Positions 1 to 6,166 of a DNA stretch of 17,456 bases are shown in pieces. The first letter of the stretch is position 1, and every line of letters begins with the position of its first letter. The stretch covers positions 1-17,456 of the forward strand of contig CALESY010000140.1 of assembly GCA_937919945.1 (NCBI GenBank). The letters run 5' to 3'. The stretch is from an uncultured Chitinophagaceae bacterium. Its GTDB lineage: Bacteria > Bacteroidota > Bacteroidia > Chitinophagales > Chitinophagaceae. Under the pieces are notes generated by a model, which worked only from the letters and a program-made list of their open reading frames with translations, did not search any database and was not told the origin of the DNA. Position numbers and translations under genes: made by a program.

Positions 1-2
1 TA

Positions 3-164
3 ATTGACGTATTTGGAAGAAACTTGCAAACAATAGATAAAGCTAATTTGCAAAGTGAACAGATTTCTATATCTACTTCAAACCTTCCGGCGGGCAATTA
101 TTACGTTGTATTAATAGCTAATGGATTAGCAACAACAAAGCCATTTACAGTTGTTGGAGAGTAA
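3..164 (+). CDS. C-terminal end of a secreted protein with T9SS type A sorting domain (partial, 5' end outside window)
   Basis: The open frame runs in from the left edge (first full codon at base 3) and stops with TAA at 162-164, giving the last 53 residues of a protein. It begins IDVFGRNLQTIDK and continues through LPAGNYYVVLIANG to KPFTVVGE. This is the classic T9SS type A C-terminal domain: a 'D.xGR.l' turn, a central 'L..G.Y.v.i' strand and a final 'k..vv' strand. In this family the domain directs passage through the type IX secretion system after Sec export and is removed or attached to the surface. The passenger domain lies upstream of the window, so its function cannot be told. It was too short to be listed as a full ORF but is clearly coding. 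Confidence 0.85.
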   Translation: MDVFGRNLQTIDKANLQSEQISISTSNLPAGNYYVVLIANGLATTKPFTVVGE

Positions 165-187
165 TAAATTTCAAGAATGTCAGATAT

Positions 188-217
188 AAGAGGCGCAATT
201 TGCGCCTCTTATTTTTT
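188..217 (+). terminator. Rho-independent terminator after the T9SS cargo gene
   Basis: A perfect 10-bp stem, AAGAGGCGCA (188-197) with TGCGCCTCTT (201-210), has a 3-base loop and is followed by ATTTTTT. The T-run is only on the plus-strand side. The stop codon of the convergent amidohydrolase (209-211, minus) lies inside the 3' arm. Confidence 0.85.
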
Positions 218-1840
218 ATGCTTTACGCTGCCTTGAGATATTGTGAACAACACTTCTGTATTTAAAATCTTTTCTTCGGATACCGTCATTATATTTCTGT
301 CTAGAATTACGATATCTGCATCTTTTCCTACTTCTAAGCTGCCTTTATTTGTTTCCGTAAATACACTCTGTGCTGCCCATATAGTCATACCCTTCAGCGC
401 TTCAAATCTTGTAAGCGAATTCTCTTTCATAAATCCATCTTTCGGGTTACCATCTTTATCTTTTCTAGCAACGGCCGTATAGAATGTTGCCAAGGGATTA
501 ATACTTTCTACCGGAAAGTCTGTTCCAAGAGCTATTGTACCAGAAGCGTTTAATAACTGCTTATAAGAATATGCCATCCTTAGTCGCTCATTTCCAAGCC
601 TGGAAACCGCCCAAGGCATATCAGATATGGCATGTGTAGGTTGTACAGAAGGTATTATAGAATAATCACTAAAATACATGTAATCATTGTAATTTACAAC
701 CTGTGTATGCTCTATACGCCATCTCTTTGCATTCTTTTTAGCCAGTTTTTTACTATAAAGCCTTAGAATAGCACGATTAGCGCTATCCCCTATAGCATGT
801 GTACATAGCTGCAAATCATTGGCTTTAGCAATGTCTGCAATTCTATTCATTTCACCCTTGTTCGCTAACATTAAACCACGATGATCAGGCATATCATTAT
901 ATGGAGATAACAAACAAGCACCTCTGGAGCCTAATGCTCCATCTGCATACATTTTGATGCCAGTTATTGCTAACTGACCTTGATAGTATTTCCCTCTGTA
1001 TGCATATGCATAAAGTGTTGCACTGTCTTGCGATAACAAGAGAATATTTCCTATGCTCAACTTTCCTTCCTTATATAACTTTATGAGCGCAGTAATAACA
1101 TCTTTTTTAACACCACAATCTACAACCGAAGTAAGCCCCATTGAGTAACATTCTTGTTCCGCCTTTTGAAAATACTGTAGCGCCTTTTCTTCAGGTAAAT
1201 TGCCAAGAATTTTTTCTACTGGTTCGGTAGCGTTATCAATCAATATGCCTGTTAACTTATCATTCTTCTTTTCTATTATTCCTCCGTTTATTTGTGTCTT
1301 CAATTCTATTCCTCCCAGTTCCAACGCTTTACTATTGCATAAGACTGCGTGCCCGTCTATTCTTTTTAGTACTACAGGCTTATCCGGGAATACGGAATCT
1401 AACATCCTATTATCCGGAAACTGTTTTACATCCCAATCGTTTTGATCCCACCCACGCCCGTAAACCCAACCTAATGTGTTAGTCTTTTCGTATTCTATCA
1501 ATCTGTTTATTACGTCATTATATGACTTTGTTCCTGTTAAATCGCACTTGTATTGCTCTAATGCATACCCACTGAAGTGACAATGTGCATCAATGAATCC
1601 AGGATACAAATACCCGCTTGTTCTAAGAATATTATCACAAGAGTATTTACCTAGCATATATGCACTATCACCTACAGCCATTATTTTGCCACCTTCTACT
1701 ACTAGTGTATTGTCATTTGCAACGCTATCTATGCCATTATATATTCCGCTACTTATAACTATCATATCTACTGTCTGTTTTTTATCGCAGCCAATTATAA
1801 TCAACCACACGATGACAAGTATTACTATATTCTTTTGCAT
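209..1840 (-). CDS. Amidohydrolase family 3 (YtcJ-like) lipoprotein
   Basis: A metal-dependent hydrolase of the amidohydrolase superfamily, 543 aa from the chosen start. The N-terminus, MQKNIVILVIVWLIIIGC, is a lipoprotein signal with the lipidated cysteine at residue 18, so the enzyme should be anchored in the cell envelope. Metal-site motifs are in family order: HxH at H86/H88 (DAHCHFSG), KMYADGALGSRG near residues 296-307, H348 in THAIGD, H378 in RIEHTQ and D441 in GTDFP. The C-terminal KGSLEVGKDADIVILD is the usual end of the composite beta-sandwich. An ATG 12 codons upstream (1874-1876) extends the frame, but those codons lie on a parS-like site and would place charged residues before the signal peptide; the chosen ATG is preceded by AGGGG. 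The substrate is unknown; relatives act on N-acyl or cyclic amide compounds. The residues after the cysteine (DKKQ) do not resemble a surface-export signal, so periplasmic location is more likely. Confidence 0.88.
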   Translation of the reverse strand: MQKNIVILVIVWLIIIGCDKKQTVDMIVISSGIYNGIDSVANDNTLVVEGGKIMAVGDSAYMLGKYSCDNILRTSGYLYPGFIDAHCHFSGYALEQYKCDLTGTKSYNDVINRLIEYEKTNTLGWVYGRGWDQNDWDVKQFPDNRMLDSVFPDKPVVLKRIDGHAVLCNSKALELGGIELKTQINGGIIEKKNDKLTGILIDNATEPVEKILGNLPEEKALQYFQKAEQECYSMGLTSVVDCGVKKDVITALIKLYKEGKLSIGNILLLSQDSATLYAYAYRGKYYQGQLAITGIKMYADGALGSRGACLLSPYNDMPDHRGLMLANKGEMNRIADIAKANDLQLCTHAIGDSANRAILRLYSKKLAKKNAKRWRIEHTQVVNYNDYMYFSDYSIIPSVQPTHAISDMPWAVSRLGNERLRMAYSYKQLLNASGTIALGTDFPVESINPLATFYTAVARKDKDGNPKDGFMKENSLTRFEALKGMTIWAAQSVFTETNKGSLEVGKDADIVILDRNIMTVSEEKILNTEVLFTISQGSVKHKK

Positions 1841-1855
1841 TTCCCCTAAATTAAA

Positions 1856-1870
1856 AGTTCCACGTGAAAC
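1856..1870. promoter_or_regulatory. parS-like ParB-binding site 1
   Basis: GTTCCACGTGAAAC at 1857-1870 matches the bacterial parS consensus (GTTTCACGTGAAAC core) at 13 of 14 positions. It is the left half of an inverted pair with the site at 1889-1902. It lies between the minus-strand barrel gene and the chosen start of the amidohydrolase. Confidence 0.6.
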
Positions 1871-1888
1871 CCGCAAGTATCAGCAGCA

Positions 1889-1903
1889 GTTTCACGTGGA
1901 ACT
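1889..1903. promoter_or_regulatory. parS-like ParB-binding site 2
   Basis: GTTTCACGTGGAAC at 1889-1902 is the exact reverse complement of the site at 1857-1870 and differs from the parS core at one position. With the flanking base, the two copies form a 15-bp perfect inverted repeat around an 18-base spacer. Confidence 0.6.
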
Positions 1904-1928
1904 ATTTTTATAAATAATTGTAAATGAA

Positions 1929-2636
1929 TTAGTTGTGAAATATTCTGTAGTTAACTCCTATTGTTTTATTTACTAAAGTATTAGCGCGGTATGTCCAAGA
2001 GGCATCACTGTAAGCAGATCCAAAGCCGCCTGTTCCCATCAGTATAGATATATTTGCTACTACATCTAGCTTTGTCGAAACACTGTATTTCATTGTATTA
2101 CTAAACCCTATAGAGATATCGTAAAATGAGTATCTGTAGCGGTTATCAGTTATTGTTCTGTTATCTCTCAGGTCTAAGAGCCTACTGTCTTCTGTATATA
2201 ATGTTCTGGAAGGGCTGATTTGTATGCCTATATAGTTTTTAAACCGTTTTAAGAGAGAACATTTTTGTTGCAAGGCAGGGCATGTAATGTCATATTGAGC
2301 AACCAAATTCAATGCTAAACGATTCATTTGGACTTTTCGAGACAGCTCTTGAATAGATGGAGGAGCAAAACTCGACTCAAAATATACTCTGTGATTATCA
2401 TTAGGAGTATGATTGAAAGCAGTGTAATTATGCTCAAAACCTAATTCAAAAGCTAATTTCTTCTTTGTTTCATAACGGAAAGAGAGCTGGTTTACCCAAC
2501 TGTAATCTTTTCGCTCCTGCATATCATAAACCTGATAGTTTATACCTGCACCAGTGCGAATACCAGCCTGTAATCCTTGTGCAGAAAGGCTTTTGGTCAT
2601 TGTCAATAGTGCCATTCCTAAAATAATCTTCTTCAT
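1929..2636 (-). CDS. Putative outer-membrane beta-barrel protein, function unknown
   Basis: A 235-aa protein that I cannot assign to a named family. It starts with a Sec signal peptide (MKKIILGMALLTMTKSLSAQ, cleavage near residue 20). The mature part has alternating polar/hydrophobic strands such as LQAGIRTGAGINYQVY, NQLSFRYETKKKLAFELGFEH and TKLDVVANISILMGTGGFG, and ends with GVNYRIFHN, whose penultimate aromatic residues fit an outer-membrane barrel strand. Length and pattern suit a small 8-10 strand barrel of the type common in Bacteroidota. The gene is divergent from mnmG (93 bases between starts) and is followed by the parS-like inverted pair. Base composition looks more AT-rich than in mnmG. 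Nothing points to a substrate. Confidence 0.65.
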   Translation of the reverse strand: MKKIILGMALLTMTKSLSAQGLQAGIRTGAGINYQVYDMQERKDYSWVNQLSFRYETKKKLAFELGFEHNYTAFNHTPNDNHRVYFESSFAPPSIQELSRKVQMNRLALNLVAQYDITCPALQQKCSLLKRFKNYIGIQISPSRTLYTEDSRLLDLRDNRTITDNRYRYSFYDISIGFSNTMKYSVSTKLDVVANISILMGTGGFGSAYSDASWTYRANTLVNKTIGVNYRIFHN

Positions 2637-2715
2637 ATAGGAGTTGTTTTATACTAAGTTAATTGATTTTATATTCTTATAAGACAAATCAACACGTCAT
2701 TTGGTTTGATGGTTG

Positions 2716-2723
2716 TACATTTG
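2716..2723 (+). promoter_or_regulatory. -7 promoter box upstream of mnmG (TACATTTG)
   Basis: A perfect match to the Bacteroidota -7 consensus TAnnTTTG, ending six bases before the ATG at 2730. Transcription would start at or just before that ATG, so the mRNA would be essentially leaderless. The earlier TTG (2706) and ATG (2709) in the same frame would not be in the message. I see no convincing -33 TTTG at the usual distance. Confidence 0.5.
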
Positions 2724-2729
2724 CGCTCT

Positions 2730-4598
2730 ATGTTTCGTGAATATGATGTAATAGTGGTTGGCGCTGGTCATGCAGGCTGTGAGGCTGCCGCCGCTGCTGC
2801 CAATATGGGCTCTAAAGTGCTGCTGATAACCATGAATATGCAGACGATTGCCCAAATGAGCTGCAACCCTGCCATGGGCGGCATTGCCAAGGGGCAGATC
2901 GTGCGTGAAATAGATGCATTGGGTGGATACAGTGGCATTGTAAGTGATAAGAGTATGATACAGTTTCGCATGCTCAACAAGTCGAAAGGGCCTGGTATGT
3001 GGAGCCCACGTACCCAAAACGACCGCATGCTCTTTGCACAAACATGGAGAGATATGCTCGAAGCCACTCCTAATGTGGACTTTTGGCAAGATATGGTAAA
3101 AGAAATTATTGTTTCACGTGAAACTGTTTGTGGAGTAATAACAGGAATGGGACAGGAAATACGAGCAAAAGCGGTAGTTCTTACAAACGGTACTTTTTTG
3201 AATGGCATAATACATATAGGTGAAAAACAGTTTGGCGGAGGTAGGATAGGCGAAAAAGGAGCTACTGGTATTACAGAGCAGCTAGTATCGCATGGTTTTG
3301 AAACAGACAGGCTTAAAACAGGCACACCGCCACGAATAGATGGCCGCAGCCTGGACTATACAAAAATGGAAGTGCAGGATGGGGATGAGGAAATCGTTGG
3401 GTTCTCTTACCTGCCAATAGAAAGAATAAAACCTGAACAACAACGTGGCTGTTGGGTAACCTATACCAGCCCCGAAGTACATGATATATTAAAAACGGGG
3501 TTTGAGAAATCGCCTATGTTTCAGGGTAGGATACAGGGTACAGGGCCGCGTTACTGTCCCAGTATTGAAGATAAAGTAACCCGCTTTGCAGAAAGAGAGC
3601 GCCATCAACTGTTTGTAGAACCTGAGGGCTGGAATACAGTAGAAATATATGTAAACGGTTTCAGCACTTCGCTGCCTGAAGAAGTCCAATATAAGGCATT
3701 GCAAATGGTACCGGGTTTTGAGAACTGTAAGTTCTTCAGACCTGGCTATGCTATAGAGTACGATTATTTTCCACCCACACAACTGAAATTCACCCTAGAA
3801 ACCAAACTGATAAAGAACCTCTTCTTTGCCGGACAGATTAACGGGACAACAGGCTATGAAGAAGCTGCATGCCAGGGATTGATGGCCGGAATTAATGCTC
3901 ATAGAAACGTACATGGACAAGAGCCAGTAGTGTTGCAACGTAGTGATGCGTATATAGGCGTACTGATAGACGACTTGATAAATAAAGGTACTGATGAGCC
4001 CTACCGTATGTTTACCAGCAGAGCAGAATTTCGTACACTATTGAGGCAAGACAATGCAGACCTGCGACTAACTGAATTGGGGCATGGTATTGGTTTAGCA
4101 TCAGACGAAAGGTTAGCATTGGTGAATGAGAAAAAAGCCAAAGTTGAAAGAATAAAAAATACATTGGCAGACTATCCTGTAGAACCGATAGAGGCAAACA
4201 CTTATCTGGAATCTATACAAAGTGCCCCGTTGACAGAACGGAGCCGGGCACTTAAAATATTATTGCGCCCGGGTGTTGGGTTGAAAGATATGCAGTCCGC
4301 TTTGCCATTACTAAAAGAGGCTTTAAATGAAAGTGATACATTGGCATTGGAGCAGGCAGAAATACAGATTAAATACGATGTGTATATAGAAAAAGAAAAA
4401 GAGCTTGTGAAGAAAATGGCTACTCTGGAAGATTTGATAATACCAGAGGCATTTAATTACGACAAGCTATCAGCCCTTTCTACCGAAGCGAGACAAAAGT
4501 TGAAAAAAATAAAACCCAATACCCTCGGTCAAGCAAGCCGCATTAGCGGTGTCAATCCCAGCGATGTGCAGATATTGATGGTGTATATGGGGAGATAA
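2730..4598 (+). CDS. mnmG: tRNA uridine-5-carboxymethylaminomethyl(34) synthesis enzyme MnmG (GidA)
   Basis: An FAD-dependent enzyme that with MnmE installs the (carboxymethyl)aminomethyl group at C5 of the wobble uridine U34 in certain tRNAs, using methylene-tetrahydrofolate. The product is 622 aa, normal for the family. Visible motifs: the dinucleotide-binding GAGHAG at residues 11-16, NPAMGGIAKGQIVREID, TGTPPRIDGRSL, CPSIEDKVTRFAER, FFAGQINGTTGYEEAACQG, EPYRMFTSRAEFR, and the C-terminal GQASRISGVNPSDVQIL used for MnmE contact. I chose the ATG at 2730 (MFREYDVIVVG) because it gives the family-typical N-terminus and lies just after a -7 box; the frame is open to a TTG at 2706. Codons for residues 128-132 (VSRET) form a perfect parS-like palindrome. 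A strong terminator follows, so mnmG is probably transcribed alone. Confidence 0.97.
   Translation: MFREYDVIVVGAGHAGCEAAAAAANMGSKVLLITMNMQTIAQMSCNPAMGGIAKGQIVREIDALGGYSGIVSDKSMIQFRMLNKSKGPGMWSPRTQNDRMLFAQTWRDMLEATPNVDFWQDMVKEIIVSRETVCGVITGMGQEIRAKAVVLTNGTFLNGIIHIGEKQFGGGRIGEKGATGITEQLVSHGFETDRLKTGTPPRIDGRSLDYTKMEVQDGDEEIVGFSYLPIERIKPEQQRGCWVTYTSPEVHDILKTGFEKSPMFQGRIQGTGPRYCPSIEDKVTRFAERERHQLFVEPEGWNTVEIYVNGFSTSLPEEVQYKALQMVPGFENCKFFRPGYAIEYDYFPPTQLKFTLETKLIKNLFFAGQINGTTGYEEAACQGLMAGINAHRNVHGQEPVVLQRSDAYIGVLIDDLINKGTDEPYRMFTSRAEFRTLLRQDNADLRLTELGHGIGLASDERLALVNEKKAKVERIKNTLADYPVEPIEANTYLESIQSAPLTERSRALKILLRPGVGLKDMQSALPLLKEALNESDTLALEQAEIQIKYDVYIEKEKELVKKMATLEDLIIPEAFNYDKLSALSTEARQKLKKIKPNTLGQASRISGVNPSDVQILMVYMGR
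3111..3124. promoter_or_regulatory. parS-like ParB-binding site 3, inside mnmG
   Basis: GTTTCACGTGAAAC is a perfect 14-bp palindrome identical to the core of the parS consensus; the base before it is also the consensus T. It is read in frame as V-S-R-E-T within mnmG. Exact matches to a 14-base target are very unlikely by chance in 17 kb. Confidence 0.8.
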
Positions 4599-4600
4599 TT

Positions 4601-4644
4601 AAAAAGCCAAAATTCATATTTTTTGAATTTTGGCTTTTTAATTT
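4601..4644 (+). terminator. Strong hairpin terminator between mnmG and recX
   Basis: A 16-bp perfect stem, AAAAAGCCAAAATTCA (4601-4616) with TGAATTTTGGCTTTTT (4624-4639), has a 7-base loop. It starts two bases after the mnmG stop and ends in a T-run followed by AATTTT. A-runs on the left mean it may also work on the opposite strand. The 3' arm touches the recX -7 box. Confidence 0.85.
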
Positions 4645-4646
4645 TG
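4639..4646 (+). promoter_or_regulatory. -7 promoter box upstream of recX (TAATTTTG)
   Basis: A perfect TAnnTTTG match ending eight bases before the recX ATG. Its first base is the last base of the mnmG terminator stem. Because a terminator separates the genes, recX needs its own promoter, and this box would give a leaderless or nearly leaderless transcript. No clear -33 element is seen. Confidence 0.5.
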
Positions 4647-4654
4647 AATTTGAA

Positions 4655-5107
4655 ATGTCTGCAAAAGATTCCATCTACCGTTATTGCAACTACCAGCCAC
4701 GCAGCCATCAGGAAGCGCGTAATAAGCTCTACGAACTGGGTTGCAAAACAACCGAAGTAGAAGAATTGATTGCTGAACTTATAGAAAAAGGCTTGCTGAA
4801 TGAAGAAGTATACGCCAGAGCAATAGCCCGGGGAAAGTTTCGCATGAAACAATGGGGCAGGCTAAAGATTGTGCAACAACTGAAACTGCAAAAAGTATCG
4901 GATTATAATATTAAAAAAGCTTTGACCGAAATAAATGGCGATGCTTACTATGAAACCTTACAAAAACTGGCTGCAAAAAAATGGACGGAGCTAAAGTCTG
5001 AAAAACAGCCACCCATACGCAAAAACAAAACATTCCGCTACCTTGCACAAAAAGGATATGAAAGCAGTTTGATAAATGATGTGTTGAAAGAATTGAGCGG
5101 AGTATAG
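4655..5107 (+). CDS. recX: Regulatory protein RecX
   Basis: A small cytoplasmic modulator that binds RecA filaments and limits recombination. It is 150 aa, within the usual RecX range, and almost wholly helical and charged, as expected for three tandem three-helix units. Recognisable RecX sequence includes YRYCNYQPRSHQEARNKL near the N-terminus (the 'L..R..S..El..KL' pattern), a second unit with LNEEVYARAIARGKFRMKQWG (the 'ld D.rfA...v..r...G' pattern), then LKIVQQLKLQKVSDYNIKKAL and a third repeat ending in FRYLAQKGYESSLINDVLKEL. recA is not in the window. The start follows a TAATTTTG box by eight bases and there is no Shine-Dalgarno sequence. Confidence 0.9.
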   Translation: MSAKDSIYRYCNYQPRSHQEARNKLYELGCKTTEVEELIAELIEKGLLNEEVYARAIARGKFRMKQWGRLKIVQQLKLQKVSDYNIKKALTEINGDAYYETLQKLAAKKWTELKSEKQPPIRKNKTFRYLAQKGYESSLINDVLKELSGV

Positions 5108-5207
5108 TGAACCGTGATTAGGTTGACAATTAATTATCTGAGATAGTATAAATCAGAGTAATCATTATTTAATCCTTGAAATTTGAGTTTCTAGTTTCAT
5201 TATTCCT

Positions 5208-5215
5208 TATTTTTA
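5208..5215 (+). promoter_or_regulatory. Possible -7 promoter box upstream of apaG (TATTTTTA)
   Basis: Matches TAnnTTTG except for the last base and ends five bases before the apaG ATG. A TTTG at 5182-5185 could be a -33 element, with a spacer of 22 bases, somewhat longer than usual. It follows the same close placement seen at mnmG, recX, metH and the PaaG-like gene. Confidence 0.35.
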
Positions 5216-5220
5216 CATAG

Positions 5221-5616
5221 ATGCCTAAAATGGTACAACAAGTAACAGATGGCGTAAGTGTTTCAGTTGAAACGTTTTACCAACCTACTCAGTCCAATCC
5301 GCTGAATAGTGAATACTTGTTTGCTTATCGTATTACAATCGAAAATTTAAGTGCCATACCTGTACAGCTTATGAGTCGCCACTGGTATATAGTTGACAGC
5401 AATGGTAGCAACCGAGAAGTAGAAGGCGAGGGCGTTGTGGGAGAACAACCCATCATAGAGCCTGGCGAAAGTTATCAGTACGTATCTGCCTGCAATTTGC
5501 GTAGCGAAATTGGCAAGATGTACGGTACCTACAACATGATAAACCAATACAATAAAAAAAGTTTCACGGTAAACATCCCCGAATTTCAGCTTGTAGTACC
5601 GTTTAAGATGAATTAG
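5221..5616 (+). CDS. apaG: ApaG domain protein
   Basis: A 131-aa cytoplasmic beta-sandwich protein of the ApaG (DUF525) family, at full family length. Diagnostic stretches are VSVSVETFYQPTQSNP, YLFAYRITIENLS, VQLMSRHWYIVDSNG, EVEGEGVVGEQPIIEPGE and YVSACNLRSEIGKMYGTY, followed by IPEFQLVVPF at the C-terminus. ApaG is linked to Co2+/Mg2+ resistance in enterobacteria, and the fold is shared with substrate-binding domains of some F-box proteins, but its molecular role is not settled. The gene converges with the YCII-domain gene, with only six bases between stop codons. An in-frame ATG at codon 4 is an alternative start. Confidence 0.93.
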   Translation: MPKMVQQVTDGVSVSVETFYQPTQSNPLNSEYLFAYRITIENLSAIPVQLMSRHWYIVDSNGSNREVEGEGVVGEQPIIEPGESYQYVSACNLRSEIGKMYGTYNMINQYNKKSFTVNIPEFQLVVPFKMN

Positions 5617-5622
5617 TGTTTG

Positions 5623-6027
5623 CTATTTAAACACCGCGTTCTTTGCTGTCCACCACGGGTGTATTTCGTATGCTAATCTGCCTGCAGCTATGGCAGGGTC
5701 TGACTGTAATAGTTTTTCCACTTCTTCTTGTGTTTCACAATCGAAGATGAAAATACCGCGCCAATTACCATTATCTCCAAACGGACCTGCAACCAGTATT
5801 TTGCCTTCTTTAGCCAAGCGATCTATATTGGCAAGGTGCCCAGCTTGTATTTTGTTGATGACTACGGTGTCAGTTATTTCGTGCCTGCGTTCGCCTTTGG
5901 TAAGCATAACAAAGTAATATTGCTTCATCGTATACTCACCATCTGTAAAGGTTTTTTCTTTTTTGTTTTGAGCAAATGAAGGATGAAAAACGCAGAGTGC
6001 TATCAACAAAAGAATACAATACTTCAT
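5623..6027 (-). CDS. Secreted YCII-domain protein
   Basis: A 134-aa protein with a Sec signal peptide (MKYCILLLIALCVFHPSFAQ, cleavage after FA or AQ near residue 19) followed by a YCII-like ferredoxin-fold domain. Family-like features are the strand KQYYFVMLTKG, the helix HLANIDRLAKEGKILVAGPFGDNG with its histidine and G-P-F/GD turn, the strand WRGIFIFDCETQEEVEKLL and DPAIAAGRLAYEIHPWW. YCII proteins are thought to be small enzymes using the conserved His/Asp pair, but reactions are known for very few. Export is less common for this family, which is mostly cytoplasmic. The gene is convergent with apaG and divergent from typA. Confidence 0.8.
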   Translation of the reverse strand: MKYCILLLIALCVFHPSFAQNKKEKTFTDGEYTMKQYYFVMLTKGERRHEITDTVVINKIQAGHLANIDRLAKEGKILVAGPFGDNGNWRGIFIFDCETQEEVEKLLQSDPAIAAGRLAYEIHPWWTAKNAVFK

Positions 6028-6088
6028 ATAAATAAATTGATACGAGGAATTAACTTATTAATGACGTTAATATAAGATATATTTTCCG

Positions 6089-6096
6089 TACCTTTG
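6089..6096 (+). promoter_or_regulatory. -7 promoter box of typA (TACCTTTG)
   Basis: A perfect TAnnTTTG match in the divergent gap upstream of typA. Transcription would begin near 6102-6106, giving a 5' leader of about 60 bases, unlike the almost leaderless genes nearby. Confidence 0.6.
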
Positions 6097-6105
6097 CGGC
6101 GCGAA

Positions 6106-6143
6106 ATGGAAACCCTTCCTTATTTCTAAGATATGGAAGGGTT
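6106..6143 (+). promoter_or_regulatory. Stem-loop and tiny reading frame in the typA leader
   Basis: AACCCTTCC (6111-6119) and GGAAGGGTT (6135-6143) form a perfect 9-bp stem with a 15-base loop, beginning a few bases after the predicted transcription start. The 5' arm lies inside a seven-codon frame METLPYF (6106-6129), whose ATG would be at or next to the 5' end of the mRNA. No T-run follows, so this is not a terminator. Its regulatory role is conjecture. Confidence 0.35.
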
Positions 6144-6166
6144 GTTCATTAAATGACAAACAGATT

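Larger units (their letters stand above)
1850..1903 (-). terminator. Possible terminator hairpin for the minus-strand barrel gene, built from the two parS-like sites
   Basis: Read on the minus strand, AGTTCCACGTGAAAC, an 18-base loop and GTTTCACGTGGAACT are followed by TTTAATTT. This forms a 15-bp stem-loop with a moderately T-rich tail, starting 26 bases after the stop codon of the gene at 1929-2636. It could end that transcript as well as bind ParB. The tail is weaker than in the other terminators here. Confidence 0.4.

Noticed and set aside
2768..3325. Long antisense open frames over mnmG, typA and comM
   Set aside because: They lie opposite strongly conserved genes, have no family resemblance and show low-complexity translations typical of shadow frames.
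5616..5634. GTGTTT/AAACAC hairpin between apaG and the YCII gene as a bidirectional terminator
   Set aside because: Six weak base pairs with no T-run on either strand; more likely part of the coding ends.
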